64,000 nt of DNA from NCBI GenBank assembly GCA_965261585.1, contig CBDHDN010000064.1, forward strand, positions 226,623-290,622. The letters run 5' to 3'. The notes beneath the pieces are model-generated. The model was not told the origin of the DNA. It saw only the letters and a list, made by a program, of their open reading frames with translations, and ran no database searches. A program made the position numbers and the translations under genes. This document shows positions 1 to 8,729 of the stretch, one piece after another; position 1 is the stretch's first letter, and the number at the start of each line of letters is the position of its first letter. The stretch comes from CBDHDN01 sp965261585 (GTDB lineage: Bacteria; Pseudomonadota; Alphaproteobacteria; UBA6615).

Positions 1-189
1 TACGGCGCGGCGGATCTGGCTGGTGTCGGTGAACCATCGGCCCCTGTCTCTCCCCTGAGCAGTATAGCAAATTCTTCGTTAAGAGCGAGAGGCGTGACAA
101 CGCTAATTACGCGTGCTTTCAGCGTGTTATGGCGCTTTTTGTGCGTTGATTATCATTCGAGCCTGCACGAATGTGTGAGCCGCCAGGCG

Positions 190-507
190 CTATTTCTCAG
201 CCCGCGAGCCGCTCAGGCAAGCCGGCGAGGCGGCCGCGCCGCCGCGGCGTTCCCATTCTTCCGCCGTCATTGTGTGCAGGGCCAGGGCATGAATGCCGCC
301 GCCCAGCTCCGCCGCCAGGATCTCGTTGACCTGACGATGGCGCAGGACCAGCGCTTTCCCGGCAAACCGGTCGGAGACGACGACGACGTTGAAATGGGAT
401 TCCGATCCCGGCGGCACGCTGTGCATGTGGCTTTCGTTGACGACATCGAGGTGGACCGGCGCCAACGCCGACCTTAGCTTCGTCTCGATCTGTTCCTGCA
501 TCGTCAT
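190..507 (-). CDS. bolA: BolA family protein
   Basis: Small protein of 105 residues when started at the internal Met at 507; a longer reading to 618 has no family match and overlaps the divergent promoter. The N-terminal helix is followed by the BolA core with His27, His29 and a later S-H-F, the conserved histidines of this class II KH-like fold, and the usual H-R-Q-V-N stretch near residue 60. BolA proteins pair with monothiol glutaredoxins to bind a [2Fe-2S] cluster and act in iron-sulfur trafficking and morphology/stress control (family knowledge). It is transcribed divergently from the methyltransferase at 611, with about 100 bp between the two starts. Intact; no glutaredoxin gene is visible in the window. 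Confidence 0.87.
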   Translation of the reverse strand: MTMQEQIETKLRSALAPVHLDVVNESHMHSVPPGSESHFNVVVVSDRFAGKALVLRHRQVNEILAAELGGGIHALALHTMTAEEWERRGGAAASPACLSGSRAEK

Positions 508-610
508 CGGCCAGGGCCCCTTGGTGTCGGCAGCGTGCGTCCGATGGCCATAACATAGGACTTTGCGACATATAGGGCACCGGTCATCTGGCCGCCAGAG
601 GCAAGCCCGC

Positions 611-1264
611 ATGAACACGCCCGCCGACGCCCGCCTGTACGCCCCGTCCGCTCAACGCAACCGCGCGCCGATCCTGGCGGTGCTGGAGCGCGTGCTGCCG
701 CCCACCGGCACGGTGCTGGAGGTCGCCAGCGGCACCGGCGAGCATGCCGCCTGGCTCGCGCCGCGCGTGGCACCGCGGATCTGGCAGCCCAGCGACCCCG
801 ACCCCGCGCACCGGGCCAGCATCGCCGCCTGGGCCGCGGCCGAGCCGGCGCCGAACCTGCGGTTGCCGCTGGCGCTCGACGCGGTTGCCGCGCCGTGGCC
901 CGTCGAGGACCCGGCGGCCGATGCGCCGGCGCCCGACGCGTCGGCGATCACGGCGATCGTCAACATCAACATGATCCACATCGCGCCATGGGCGGCCTGC
1001 TTGGGCGTGCTCGCCGGCGCCGGGCGCATCCTCGCGGCCGGCGGCGTGTTGTACTTCTATGGGCCGTTCAAGATCGATGGCCGGCCCACGGCGCCCAGCA
1101 ACGCCAACTTCGACGCCTCGCTGCAAGCCCGCGATCCGGACTGGGGCGTCCGCGACCTCGGTGCGGTCGCCGCGGCCGCGGACAAGGCCGGCCTCACGCT
1201 CGCGGAGACTGTGCCAATGCCGGCCAACAACCTGTCGGTGATCTTCCACCGGGCCGCTGGCTAG
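611..1264 (+). CDS. DUF938 SAM-dependent methyltransferase
   Basis: 217-residue class I methyltransferase-like protein of the DUF938 family. The start at 611 gives the typical family N-terminus with the motif L-Y-A-P-S-A-Q-R-N near residue 10. The SAM-binding motif I is visible as V-L-E-V-A-S-G-T-G-E-H near residues 36-46; the family motif N-I-N-M-I-H-I-A-P-W lies at about 118 and L-Y-F-Y-G-P-F-K at about 150. The substrate is unknown for the family. The stop codon TAG (1262-1264) lies inside the CTAG target duplication of the adjacent IS1380 element, so the gene ends precisely at the insertion and its length looks complete. Confidence 0.88.
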   Translation: MNTPADARLYAPSAQRNRAPILAVLERVLPPTGTVLEVASGTGEHAAWLAPRVAPRIWQPSDPDPAHRASIAAWAAAEPAPNLRLPLALDAVAAPWPVEDPAADAPAPDASAITAIVNINMIHIAPWAACLGVLAGAGRILAAGGVLYFYGPFKIDGRPTAPSNANFDASLQARDPDWGVRDLGAVAAAADKAGLTLAETVPMPANNLSVIFHRAAG

Positions 1265-2916
1265 CCCGGATTTCTCACAGCGGGATTGGTGGTGGCCGAG
1301 AGCCAGTTCATCTTGGGCACTGTTGATGGGTTGCTGTGAAGCAGGCAGGCTGGAGGGCTCCGCCGGCTGCTGGCGGTGGTCTGAGGCTGGAGTTGATCCT
1401 GTGTGGTTGACGGGACGGGCGGAGGCCGGCTGCTGGGGTCAGCCGGTGGCGTTGCATAATCGATGGTGAGCCAGGCGGTATTCCTGCTGGTAGGGGAACG
1501 AAGACGCCATTGCGAACTTGACGCGGCGGACGGAGCGGCGCACCTGGGCGCCGATCTTCAACAGCTTCAAGCGGATGGTGCCGCAGGTGGCGCGGGCGAA
1601 GCGGGTGTGCTTGAGGGCGATGCGGCGCAGCGCGCAAAGCAGCGCATAGGCCATGGCGGCGAACCACAAGCGCAGCTGGTTGGCCCGCATGGTGGCAGCC
1701 GAAGTGCGGTCGGCGAACAGATCGGCCTGGCATTCCTTGATGCGGTTCTCCATGTCGCCGCGGGCGCAATAGACCTTTTCATAGAGCCGGCGGGCCTTGA
1801 CCTCGCCGGTGCCGAGCGAGGTGACGACGAAGCGCGGATTGGCCTTACCGTGGGTCCATTCGGCCTTGGCGACGACGCGGCGTTCGCGGCTCCAGCTCTT
1901 ACGCGTCGTCCACACCAGCTCCTGGTAGCGGCGGGCCGGCTTGCCGGTGCGCCGGCTGTCGGCGGCGGCGGCGGCGAGAGCGTTCTCGATCGCGCCGCTG
2001 AGCCGCTTGTTCCTGGCCAGCCCAAAGACGTAGTCGACCCGGTTGGCTTCGCACCACGCCATCAGCGCCTCGCGGGCGAAGCCGGAATCAGCGCGCACCA
2101 GAATACGCACGTCCGGCCAGTCGTCGCGGATCTGCTCGACGATCCGGGCGAGCTCCTCGATCGCGCCGGCGGCGCCGTCGATATTGGCCGGCCGCAGCTT
2201 CGCCGCCAGCAGATGCCGGCCACAGAAGATGTACAGCGGCAGATAGCAGTAACAATCGTAGTAACCGTGGAAGAACCGATCCTCCTGCTCGCCGTGCAAC
2301 GGATCGTCGGTCGCGTCGAGGTCGATGATGATCTGCTTCGCCGGCCGCCGGTGCGCGGCCAAGAACAGCGCGACGAACTGGCGCTCGATCGCCGCCGCGT
2401 CGTGGCCGATCTTGTGATAGCGCGACGGCGCCCCCGACGGCGCGTGCTCCAGCCGGTTCAGCGTCGACTTGCCGGCGAGCGGCGCGCAGTCCGCCCGCCG
2501 CGCCTCGAGCTTGCCGGCGAGCACCGCCATCACCGGATCATGGCGCAGCTCGTCGTGGTCGATCAGGTCCTCGTAACCCAGCGCCAGGGCGAACACACGT
2601 TGGCCGACCAGCGTCGCGACGCTGTGCTCCGTCAACGCCGGATCGCGGCCGTCCTGGAAACATCGCGCAAAACCCGCGACCAGGCCAATCGCCCGCTCCG
2701 GGGCCCCCAGCAAAAGCGCGCCGCCGTTCGACGTCACCGCACCGCCGTCAAACGCTGCCTCAACGCGCTGGCTCTCAACGCGTGCAAATCCGAACAGATC
2801 CGAGATACACTCTGTTGGCATCGGGGAGATCCTCCGTCTCAGCTTAAGTTCTTGTTGCAACAATCACTTTCGCTGATTCGGGGCCCCGATGCACTACTCC
2901 GTGTGAGAAATCCGGG
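1265..2916 (-). mobile_element. IS1380-family element, copy a
   Basis: Delimited by matching ends: CCCGGATTTCTCACA at 1265-1279 and its exact reverse complement at 2902-2916, both flanked by CTAG (1261-1264 and 2917-2920), consistent with the 4-bp target duplication expected for IS1380. It carries one transposase on the minus strand. It separates the methyltransferase at 611-1264 from the sugar ABC permease at 2937 and is probably why no binding-protein gene precedes that permease (inference). Confidence 0.9.
1439..2821 (-). CDS. IS1380-family transposase (copy a)
   Basis: 460-residue DDE transposase. The start at 2821 is preferred over the upstream Met at 2863 because a GGAGG ribosome site precedes it. 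The N-terminus has the family signature F-D-G-G-A-V-T-S-N-G-G-A; the first catalytic Asp lies in I-D-L-D-A-T-D-D-P followed by H-G-E-Q-E-D-R-F-F-H-G-Y-Y; the second Asp is in V-R-A-D-S-G-F; the last acidic residue is in Y-C-A-R-G-D-M-E-N-R-I-K-E. No frameshift is visible, so the element may be active. It differs clearly in sequence from the two other IS1380 elements of the window. Confidence 0.92.
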   Translation of the reverse strand: MPTECISDLFGFARVESQRVEAAFDGGAVTSNGGALLLGAPERAIGLVAGFARCFQDGRDPALTEHSVATLVGQRVFALALGYEDLIDHDELRHDPVMAVLAGKLEARRADCAPLAGKSTLNRLEHAPSGAPSRYHKIGHDAAAIERQFVALFLAAHRRPAKQIIIDLDATDDPLHGEQEDRFFHGYYDCYCYLPLYIFCGRHLLAAKLRPANIDGAAGAIEELARIVEQIRDDWPDVRILVRADSGFAREALMAWCEANRVDYVFGLARNKRLSGAIENALAAAAADSRRTGKPARRYQELVWTTRKSWSRERRVVAKAEWTHGKANPRFVVTSLGTGEVKARRLYEKVYCARGDMENRIKECQADLFADRTSAATMRANQLRLWFAAMAYALLCALRRIALKHTRFARATCGTIRLKLLKIGAQVRRSVRRVKFAMASSFPYQQEYRLAHHRLCNATG

Positions 2917-2936
2917 CTAGCGCTGGAAAACCTTCC

Positions 2937-3992
2937 ATGAGCACCAAGACCCTAGACCAGCCGGAGGCCAAGACAACGCACGGTTCGCGCATATCGTTCG
3001 ACACCCTTTTACGCCGGCCCGAAACGGGCTCATTCATCGGTCTCGTCGCCGTCTTCACTTTCTTTGCGATTTTCGGGGGCGCAAATTTCCTGACCCTCGG
3101 CGGAGCGGCGAGCTGGCTCAACGTCGCGGCCGGGGTCGGTATAGTCGCCCTCCCTATTGGGCTACTAATGATCGCCGGACATCTCGATATCTCAATCGGC
3201 TCGGTGATCCCTGCGAGCTCCATGACCATTGCCATCGTTTCCGGACGCTACGAAGCCCCTATAATAGTCGGGATCATTGCAGCACTTAGTCTCGGTGTCG
3301 TTGTCGGATTCATTAACGGGCTTCTTGTGATCAGGACGGCCGTTTCCGCTTTGATTGTCACTTTGGCGACCCTGTTCGCGGTGGCCGGCCTGACGCTGGG
3401 CTTTTCCGTCATCCTGGTGGAGAGCACGAGCGTTGGGCTTCAGAGCGGACCGATTGCCAAAGAGTTGCTTGGGCAATTCGTGGGCGGCAAGTTCCAGATA
3501 CTCATTCTCTGGTGGGTGGGCGTCGCACTTTTCGTCGGGTACATCCTTCACTACTCGCGCTACGGCAACTGGATCTTCGCTTTGGGCGGAGACAAGGAGG
3601 GCGCGCGTAACGCCGGTATCCCGACCGACCGCCTGACGATCTTATTGTTCATGGGCAGCGGCCTGTGCGCATCCTTCGTCGGCATGTCACAGGCGATCCT
3701 TTACAACAGCGCACAGGTGTCCGCGGGGCAGTCATTCATCTTCAACTCCATCATCTCTGTTGTCATCGGCGGGGTTCTTCTTACCGGCGGATACGGCTCG
3801 GTTGTCGGCATCGTGCTGGGCACGATGACATTCGCCGTTGTCAACCAGGGCATCTTCTTCACCGGCTTCGATGCTAACTGGGCGAGCCTTATTCTCGGTG
3901 TCCTATTGCTGGCCGCCGTGCTTATGAACAACACATTCCGGAACATGGCACTGTCCTATGCGCCACGCGCGAAAGGGAAGGCCAAGTCATGA
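2937..3992 (+). CDS. Sugar ABC transporter permease (RbsC/FrcC type)
   Basis: 351-residue integral membrane permease of the BPD_transp_2 family used by simple-sugar importers (ribose, xylose, fructose, inositol). About nine hydrophobic segments span the inner membrane; the family motif G-H-L-D-I-S-I-G-S lies near residue 80 and the ATPase-contacting loop G-G-D-K-E-G-A-R-N-A-G-I near 220. The start at 2937 is only 16 bp from the CTAG repeat of the upstream IS1380, so any original promoter and the periplasmic binding protein gene are missing upstream. It overlaps the ATPase gene by 4 bp (ATGA), showing an operon. The substrate cannot be read from sequence. Expression would depend on outward transcription from the IS or read-through. 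Confidence 0.88.
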   Translation: MSTKTLDQPEAKTTHGSRISFDTLLRRPETGSFIGLVAVFTFFAIFGGANFLTLGGAASWLNVAAGVGIVALPIGLLMIAGHLDISIGSVIPASSMTIAIVSGRYEAPIIVGIIAALSLGVVVGFINGLLVIRTAVSALIVTLATLFAVAGLTLGFSVILVESTSVGLQSGPIAKELLGQFVGGKFQILILWWVGVALFVGYILHYSRYGNWIFALGGDKEGARNAGIPTDRLTILLFMGSGLCASFVGMSQAILYNSAQVSAGQSFIFNSIISVVIGGVLLTGGYGSVVGIVLGTMTFAVVNQGIFFTGFDANWASLILGVLLLAAVLMNNTFRNMALSYAPRAKGKAKS

Positions 3993-4804
3993 AGACACCC
4001 CTGCTCAAACTGACCGACATCAACAAGTCGTTCGGTCCGATCGACGTTCTCCAAGACATCTCGCTCGAGGTGTACTCGGGCGAGGTCCTGTGCCTGCTGG
4101 GTGACAATGGCGCTGGGAAGTCCACGCTCATCAAGATCCTCTGTGGCGTCCACAAGCCGTCGTCCGGCCAGGTGGAGATGGACGGCAGGACCGTCGCATT
4201 CGACAACCCCCGTGACGCCAGCGGGAGAGGCATCGCGACCGTTCATCAGTTCGGCGGTACGTTCCCTCTCATGGGCATCGGCCGCTCCTTCTTCATAGGG
4301 GCCGAGCTGACAATGAAATGGGGCCCTTTCAACTTTTACGACCGCAAGCGTGCAAACGAGATTGCCGTCAAGGAGGTGCGCAAGTTCGGGATCACAAGCG
4401 TCGACGACGGTGATCGCCTCGTTGGCGGTCTGTCCGGAGGTGAGCGTCAGGCACTGGTGATTGCTCGAGCCCTCCACTTCGGTGCCCGCGTTCTGATCCT
4501 TGACGAACCAACCGCGTCGCTCGGCGTTAAGGAGGCGGCTCACGTCCTACGCATCGTCCTGCAGGCTCGCCTGAAAGGCGTCGCGGTCATCTTCATCACC
4601 CACAACGTTGTCCATGCTCTTACAGTAGGGGACCATTTTGCGATCCTAATCAGAGGTTCCAAGGCGGCCGACTTCCGCAAGGGTGAGAAGACCCGCGAGG
4701 AAATCACCGACCTCATGGCCGGTGGGGAGGCTATGGCTGAGCTCGAAGCTGAGATCGAGAGCTATATGTCAACTCACGACGGGCATCCACCACTGGTCGG
4801 CTGA
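3989..4804 (+). CDS. Sugar ABC transporter ATP-binding protein
   Basis: 271-residue single-domain ATPase of the carbohydrate importer class 2 type (FrcA-like; half the length of RbsA/XylG, which have two ATPase domains). Walker A is G-D-N-G-A-G-K-S-T at residues 38-46, the signature L-S-G-G-E-R-Q near 150, Walker B L-I-L-D-E-P-T near 172 and the switch histidine in F-I-T-H-N near 204. Couples ATP hydrolysis to transport through the permease encoded just upstream, with which it overlaps by 4 bp. Ends 21 bp before the inverted repeat of an IS3 element, so the gene is complete but any downstream operon genes are cut off. Confidence 0.9.
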   Translation: MKTPLLKLTDINKSFGPIDVLQDISLEVYSGEVLCLLGDNGAGKSTLIKILCGVHKPSSGQVEMDGRTVAFDNPRDASGRGIATVHQFGGTFPLMGIGRSFFIGAELTMKWGPFNFYDRKRANEIAVKEVRKFGITSVDDGDRLVGGLSGGERQALVIARALHFGARVLILDEPTASLGVKEAAHVLRIVLQARLKGVAVIFITHNVVHALTVGDHFAILIRGSKAADFRKGEKTREEITDLMAGGEAMAELEAEIESYMSTHDGHPPLVG

Positions 4805-4891
4805 TCGCGGTGACCAACCAAGGGTTGAGGTGGCCCCGGAAGTTCGGACAGGTCGTTAAGGTGTATTCCACTGTCTGACGGAGGAATACAG

Positions 4892-5176
4892 ATGAGCAGC
4901 AAGCGACGGAGATTTTCAGGGGAGCTGAAGACGAAGGTGGCGCTGGAGGCGCTTCGGGGCGAGCGGACGCTGCAGGAGATCGCCTCGCAGCACCAGGTCC
5001 ATCCGAATCAGGTGGGCGCCTGGAAGCGCCAAGCGATCGAGGGTCTGGTCGAGGTGTTCTCGAAGGGCGCCGAGCGGCGGGTCCGGGACCATGAGAGCGA
5101 GGTCTGCGATCTTCACGCCAAGATCGGGGAGTTGATCGTGGAGCGGGATTTTTTATCGCGCGGGTCCGGTCGATGA
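4892..5176 (+). CDS. IS3 OrfA (helix-turn-helix)
   Basis: 94-residue first reading frame of the element. It shows the classic OrfA pattern: R-R-R-F-S near the N-terminus, a helix-turn-helix with I-A-S-Q-H-Q-V-H-P-N-Q-V near residues 32-44 and a C-terminal leucine-rich coiled-coil segment ending E-R-D-F-L. A GGAGG precedes the start. Overlaps orfB by 4 bp; in IS3 elements an OrfAB fusion is usually made by -1 frameshifting in this region (family knowledge). Confidence 0.88.
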   Translation: MSSKRRRFSGELKTKVALEALRGERTLQEIASQHQVHPNQVGAWKRQAIEGLVEVFSKGAERRVRDHESEVCDLHAKIGELIVERDFLSRGSGR

Positions 5177-6108
5177 GCCGGGCGGAGCGGCGCGCGATGG
5201 TTGTGCGCGACCACCCGGCGTTGAGCCTGAGCCGGCAATGCCGCCTGCTGTCGGTCGGACGTTCCTCGCTCTACTACGAGCCGACGGGGGAGAGCGCCGA
5301 GACGCTCGCACTGATGCGGCGGATCGACGAGCTCTTCCTGAAGTATCCGTTTTACGGCGCCCGTCGGATGGCACTTCACGTGCGCCGCGAGGGCGTGCGT
5401 ATCGGGCGCCGCCGGGCCGGGCGGCTGATGAGCCTGATGGGGCTTCAGGCGATCTATCGGGCGCCGCGTACCAGCGATCCGCACCCCGAGCACCGGGTCT
5501 ACCCATATCTGCTGCGGGGCCTGGCGATCGAGCGGGCGAACCATGTCTGGTGCGCCGATATCACCTATATCCCGGTGCAGCGCGGCTTCCTTTACCTGGT
5601 GGCGATCATGGACTGGGCGAGCCGGTACGTCCTGGCCTGGCGGCTGTCGAACACGCTGGACGCGAGCTTCTGCACAGACGCTCTCGAAGAGGTCCTGGCC
5701 CGGCATGGCGCGCCGGAGATATTCAACACCGACCAGGGCAGCCAGTTCACCAGCTTCGCCTTCACCGGGCGCCTGCAGGCGGCCGGCATCCGGATCTCGA
5801 TGGATGGCAGGGGCCGGTGCATGGACAATATCTTCATCGAGCGGCTGTGGCGCTCGCTCAAATACGAAGCGATCTATCTCCACGAGATCGCCGACGGCTT
5901 CTCCGCCCGGCGCCTGATCCGTGATTGGGTCCGCTTTTACAACCTTGAGAGGCCGCACTTGGCGCTGGACGGGCGGACCCCGGCCGAGGCATATCGCGGC
6001 GAGCCGCCTGTGGGTATGATGGACAAGCCGCTCCGCGCCTTGCCCACATCCCCACAGGCGCAACCGCAGCAGCAGGAAGATCGCATGAAAGGGATTCTGG
6101 CGGCTTGA
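5173..6108 (+). CDS. IS3 OrfB integrase (rve, DDE)
   Basis: 311-residue catalytic half of the IS3 transposase. An N-terminal HTH_21-like region with Y-P-F-Y-G-A-R-R is followed by the integrase core: first Asp in W-C-A-D-I-T-Y near residue 123, second in F-N-T-D-Q-G-S-Q-F near 184, Glu in I-F-I-E-R-L-W-R-S-L-K-Y-E near 220. The reading frame is intact, so the element may be functional. Confidence 0.92.
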   Translation: MSRAERRAMVVRDHPALSLSRQCRLLSVGRSSLYYEPTGESAETLALMRRIDELFLKYPFYGARRMALHVRREGVRIGRRRAGRLMSLMGLQAIYRAPRTSDPHPEHRVYPYLLRGLAIERANHVWCADITYIPVQRGFLYLVAIMDWASRYVLAWRLSNTLDASFCTDALEEVLARHGAPEIFNTDQGSQFTSFAFTGRLQAAGIRISMDGRGRCMDNIFIERLWRSLKYEAIYLHEIADGFSARRLIRDWVRFYNLERPHLALDGRTPAEAYRGEPPVGMMDKPLRALPTSPQAQPQQQEDRMKGILAA

Positions 6109-6417
6109 GAAACAACCGTAATACACCTTAACTCAGCCGCCAGGCTGTCCGAATAGGCGAGGCCACCTCAGGTGGCGTGCAGGCAGATTAGCTTAGGATG
6201 GCTGAGAGCGCATGAGAGTGAGGCATCGAACGCCAATGGTCAGAGAGACGGCCTCGTCAATTGCAGACTGGATTGACGCATGTTCGACCGAGGAACGCGG
6301 CCAAAGTTGCTACCGATGAGCAGCTGAGGCTGCTCATCGCACCATCCCCGGCCAGACATCGGGGAATGATTGCCATCGTCGTGGTCCGGTTCTTTTGGTG
6401 AGAAAGAGGACGCACCC

Positions 6418-7485
6418 ATGCCTAGAGAACTGCTCAACCTGTTCGACTACGAAGCCCGCGCCTGTGAGATCATGCCGAAGTCCGTGTTGGATATGGTCCA
6501 GCGCGGGGCCGTTGACGAGGTTACGACGAGGCGCATCCGGCCCGCTTTCGACTCCATCTTGCTGCGTCCCAGGATGCTACGCAACGTGGCGAATCGCGAG
6601 CTCTCAACAACAGTTCTGGGACAGAAAATCAGCTTTCCTGTCATGTCCGCCTCGCCGGGGCGACACCAATACGCCGATCCCGACGGCGAGCTCGCTACTG
6701 TCCGGGCGGCTGCGGCGGTGGGAACGGTTATGGTGCGCAGCCACTTCTCGGATTACAGCCTGGAGGAAATGGCAGAAGCAGCCAAAGGGCCGCGCTGGTT
6801 TCAGCTTTACGTGTACCCAGATCGGGAGTTTACCAAGGAATGCATTCAACGGGCTGAAGCCGCGGGATACTCGGCCATAGTCCTGACTTTCGGCGCGCCT
6901 TCTGGCGCGCAGGCGGACACCCGGAACAATTTCGTCGACCCCGAGATGACGCCGGGGAATCTGGTGCAGAGAAATCCTGACGGCAGGCTGCGACCGGTCC
7001 CAGCGCTTGCAGACGTTGATCTTTCCATGACCTGGTCGATCCTGGAGTGGATCCGCGCCGTTACTTCTCTCCCCATCGTTGTGAAAGGCATCATGAGTCC
7101 TCATGATGCCAGATTGGCCGTTGAGAACGGTGCTGCGGGCGTGATTGTCTCCAATCATGCCGCGCGCCCCTTTGACGGCCCCATCACCACAATTGAGGCT
7201 CTACCTTACGTCGTCGATGCCGTCGGTGGGCGTTGCGAAGTGTACCTCGATGGGGGCGTGAGGAGAGGCATTGACGTGCTGAAAGCGCTCGCCTTAGGCG
7301 CCAGAGCCTGCCTTATCGGGACACCCCTGTTTTACGCCTTAGCAGTCGACGGTGAGAATGGCATGCGCCACATTTTTGAGATCCTGAAAAACGAACTCGA
7401 TCTCGCCATGGCCATGTGTGGCGCGAGGACGATCGATGACATCGACCCGAGCCTCGTGACCCGGCCGGAGCTGGCTGCCTTCTGA
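6418..7485 (+). CDS. FMN alpha-hydroxyacid dehydrogenase paralogue 1
   Basis: 355-residue TIM-barrel flavoprotein of the glycolate oxidase / L-lactate dehydrogenase family, which oxidises 2-hydroxy acids to 2-keto acids with FMN. The start at 6418 has AGAAAGAGGA in front. Retained family features: Q-L-Y-V-Y (Tyr129 of spinach glycolate oxidase), V-V-K-G (Lys230), S-N-H-A-A-R (His254 and Arg257), D-G-G-V-R-R-G (Arg289). Two usual active-site residues are changed: the position of Tyr24 is Met26 (D-M-V-Q-R-G-A) and Asp157 is replaced by Gly in L-T-F-G-A-P. The next gene is a diverged paralogue 51 bp downstream, probably co-transcribed. Substrate unknown; the altered pocket argues against plain glycolate or lactate oxidation. 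Confidence 0.85.
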   Translation: MPRELLNLFDYEARACEIMPKSVLDMVQRGAVDEVTTRRIRPAFDSILLRPRMLRNVANRELSTTVLGQKISFPVMSASPGRHQYADPDGELATVRAAAAVGTVMVRSHFSDYSLEEMAEAAKGPRWFQLYVYPDREFTKECIQRAEAAGYSAIVLTFGAPSGAQADTRNNFVDPEMTPGNLVQRNPDGRLRPVPALADVDLSMTWSILEWIRAVTSLPIVVKGIMSPHDARLAVENGAAGVIVSNHAARPFDGPITTIEALPYVVDAVGGRCEVYLDGGVRRGIDVLKALALGARACLIGTPLFYALAVDGENGMRHIFEILKNELDLAMAMCGARTIDDIDPSLVTRPELAAF

Positions 7486-7536
7486 GCGCCGACGCACACA
7501 CACCGATAACCGTCCCGCTGCAAACTGGAGGGAGAC

Positions 7537-8655
7537 ATGTTCGAGGAACACGGCCTGCTGAACCTGCACGACCTCGAAGCCCGCGCCAGGGTTGTGATGC
7601 GCAAGGGCATCTTTGATTTCGTTGGTGGCGGCTTCAACGACGAGACCACCTACAAGAGGACCCGGTATATCTTCGACTCTATCGGCTTGGTCCCGCGCTA
7701 CCTAGCGGACGTTAGCAGTGTGGACACCTCCACCACCATCCTCGGGCACAAGATTAGCCTCCCCGTCCTGGCCGCACCCTCAGCACCCCAGATCGCAGCA
7801 CACCCGGACGGAGACCTAGCCACGTGTCGGGCAGTTGGCGCCGCGGGCACTATCGAGATTCTCAGTCACAACGCCGACTTCACGATCGAGGAGGTCGCAG
7901 CAGCCGCCACCGGTCCGGTCTGGTGCAACATCTTTATGCACAAGGATCGCGAGTATATGCGCCAGTACGTCAAGCGGGCTGAGGCGGCCGGGTGTACGGC
8001 ATTTTGCTGGTCGGTGGACATGCCCCTCGACATGCCGAGGGAGCAGTTGTTGCGAAATCCCGACGCCAACGTGGCATCACTACAGCGGTGGGCAAACCTA
8101 ACTCGCAAGGACCCCGAGGGTAGAGCGGTCGTCCTGAACTTCAAGGAGCAGCTTGACCCCTCCGCAACGTGGGAAGATATGGACTGGCTCCGCTCCATTA
8201 CGTCACTGCCCATTGTGGTCAAGGGCATCCTCCGCGGCGACGATGCCCGCCTGTGTATCGAGCATGGGGCGAGCGGCATCGTGGTCTCGAACCACGGGGC
8301 AATGATGGTAGACGGCATGATCCCGGCCATAGAAGCGCTCCCCGAGGTCATAGACGCAGTCGCCGGACGATGCGAGGTGCTGATGGACGGCGGCATCCGC
8401 AGGGGGATCGACGTCCTCAAGGCGGTCGCCATTGGCGCAAAGGCAGTCCTTATCGGACGTCCCATCTGGTACGGCTTGGCGGCTGGAGGCGAGGCCGGCG
8501 TCCGCCAGGTATTTGAGATCTTGCAGCGTGAGCTGGCCGACGCCATGACCATGTGTGGCGTTGCGAAGACGGCCGACCTGAACCGGAGCTTGCTGGTGAA
8601 GGTGCCCACCCTCTATGAGGCGGGCGGTTTCACCGCGAAGTGGACGGCAGCGTAA
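7537..8655 (+). CDS. FMN alpha-hydroxyacid dehydrogenase paralogue 2
   Basis: 372-residue member of the same family as the preceding gene, started at 7537 after a clear GGAGGGAG ribosome site. It keeps the V-D-M-P equivalent of Asp157, V-V-K-G (Lys230), the His of S-N-H-G-A and D-G-G-I-R-R-G, but has Phe28 in place of Tyr24, Phe in C-N-I-F-M-H for Tyr129, and Met-Met in place of Arg257, the residue that normally binds the substrate carboxylate. The losses are largely complementary to those of paralogue 1. Either the two proteins act together, or each has a non-standard substrate. Family assignment is sure; activity is not. Confidence 0.84.
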   Translation: MFEEHGLLNLHDLEARARVVMRKGIFDFVGGGFNDETTYKRTRYIFDSIGLVPRYLADVSSVDTSTTILGHKISLPVLAAPSAPQIAAHPDGDLATCRAVGAAGTIEILSHNADFTIEEVAAAATGPVWCNIFMHKDREYMRQYVKRAEAAGCTAFCWSVDMPLDMPREQLLRNPDANVASLQRWANLTRKDPEGRAVVLNFKEQLDPSATWEDMDWLRSITSLPIVVKGILRGDDARLCIEHGASGIVVSNHGAMMVDGMIPAIEALPEVIDAVAGRCEVLMDGGIRRGIDVLKAVAIGAKAVLIGRPIWYGLAAGGEAGVRQVFEILQRELADAMTMCGVAKTADLNRSLLVKVPTLYEAGGFTAKWTAA

Positions 8656-8729
8656 GTCTTGGACAGTCAGCGCCGCCGACATCGACACCGACAAGGTATC
8701 GTGGCACGTCCCCTCCCCGAGAATAGCAT

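Larger units (their letters stand above)
4826..6170 (+). mobile_element. IS3-family element (single copy)
   Basis: Ends TGAGGTGGCC at 4826 and its complement GGCCACCTCA ending at 6170 are imperfect inverted repeats of about 26 bp, with a second inner inverted match around TTAAGGTGTATT (4856-4867) and AATACACCTTAA (6120-6131). A 3-bp direct repeat GGT flanks the element (4823-4825 and 6171-6173), as usual for IS3. It carries overlapping orfA and orfB. Confidence 0.9.

Noticed and set aside
1463..2920. A 485-codon plus-strand open frame opposite the IS1380 transposase
   Set aside because: It is antisense to a well-conserved transposase, with low-complexity Arg/Ala/Gly-rich translation and no family resemblance; long antisense frames are expected in high-GC DNA.
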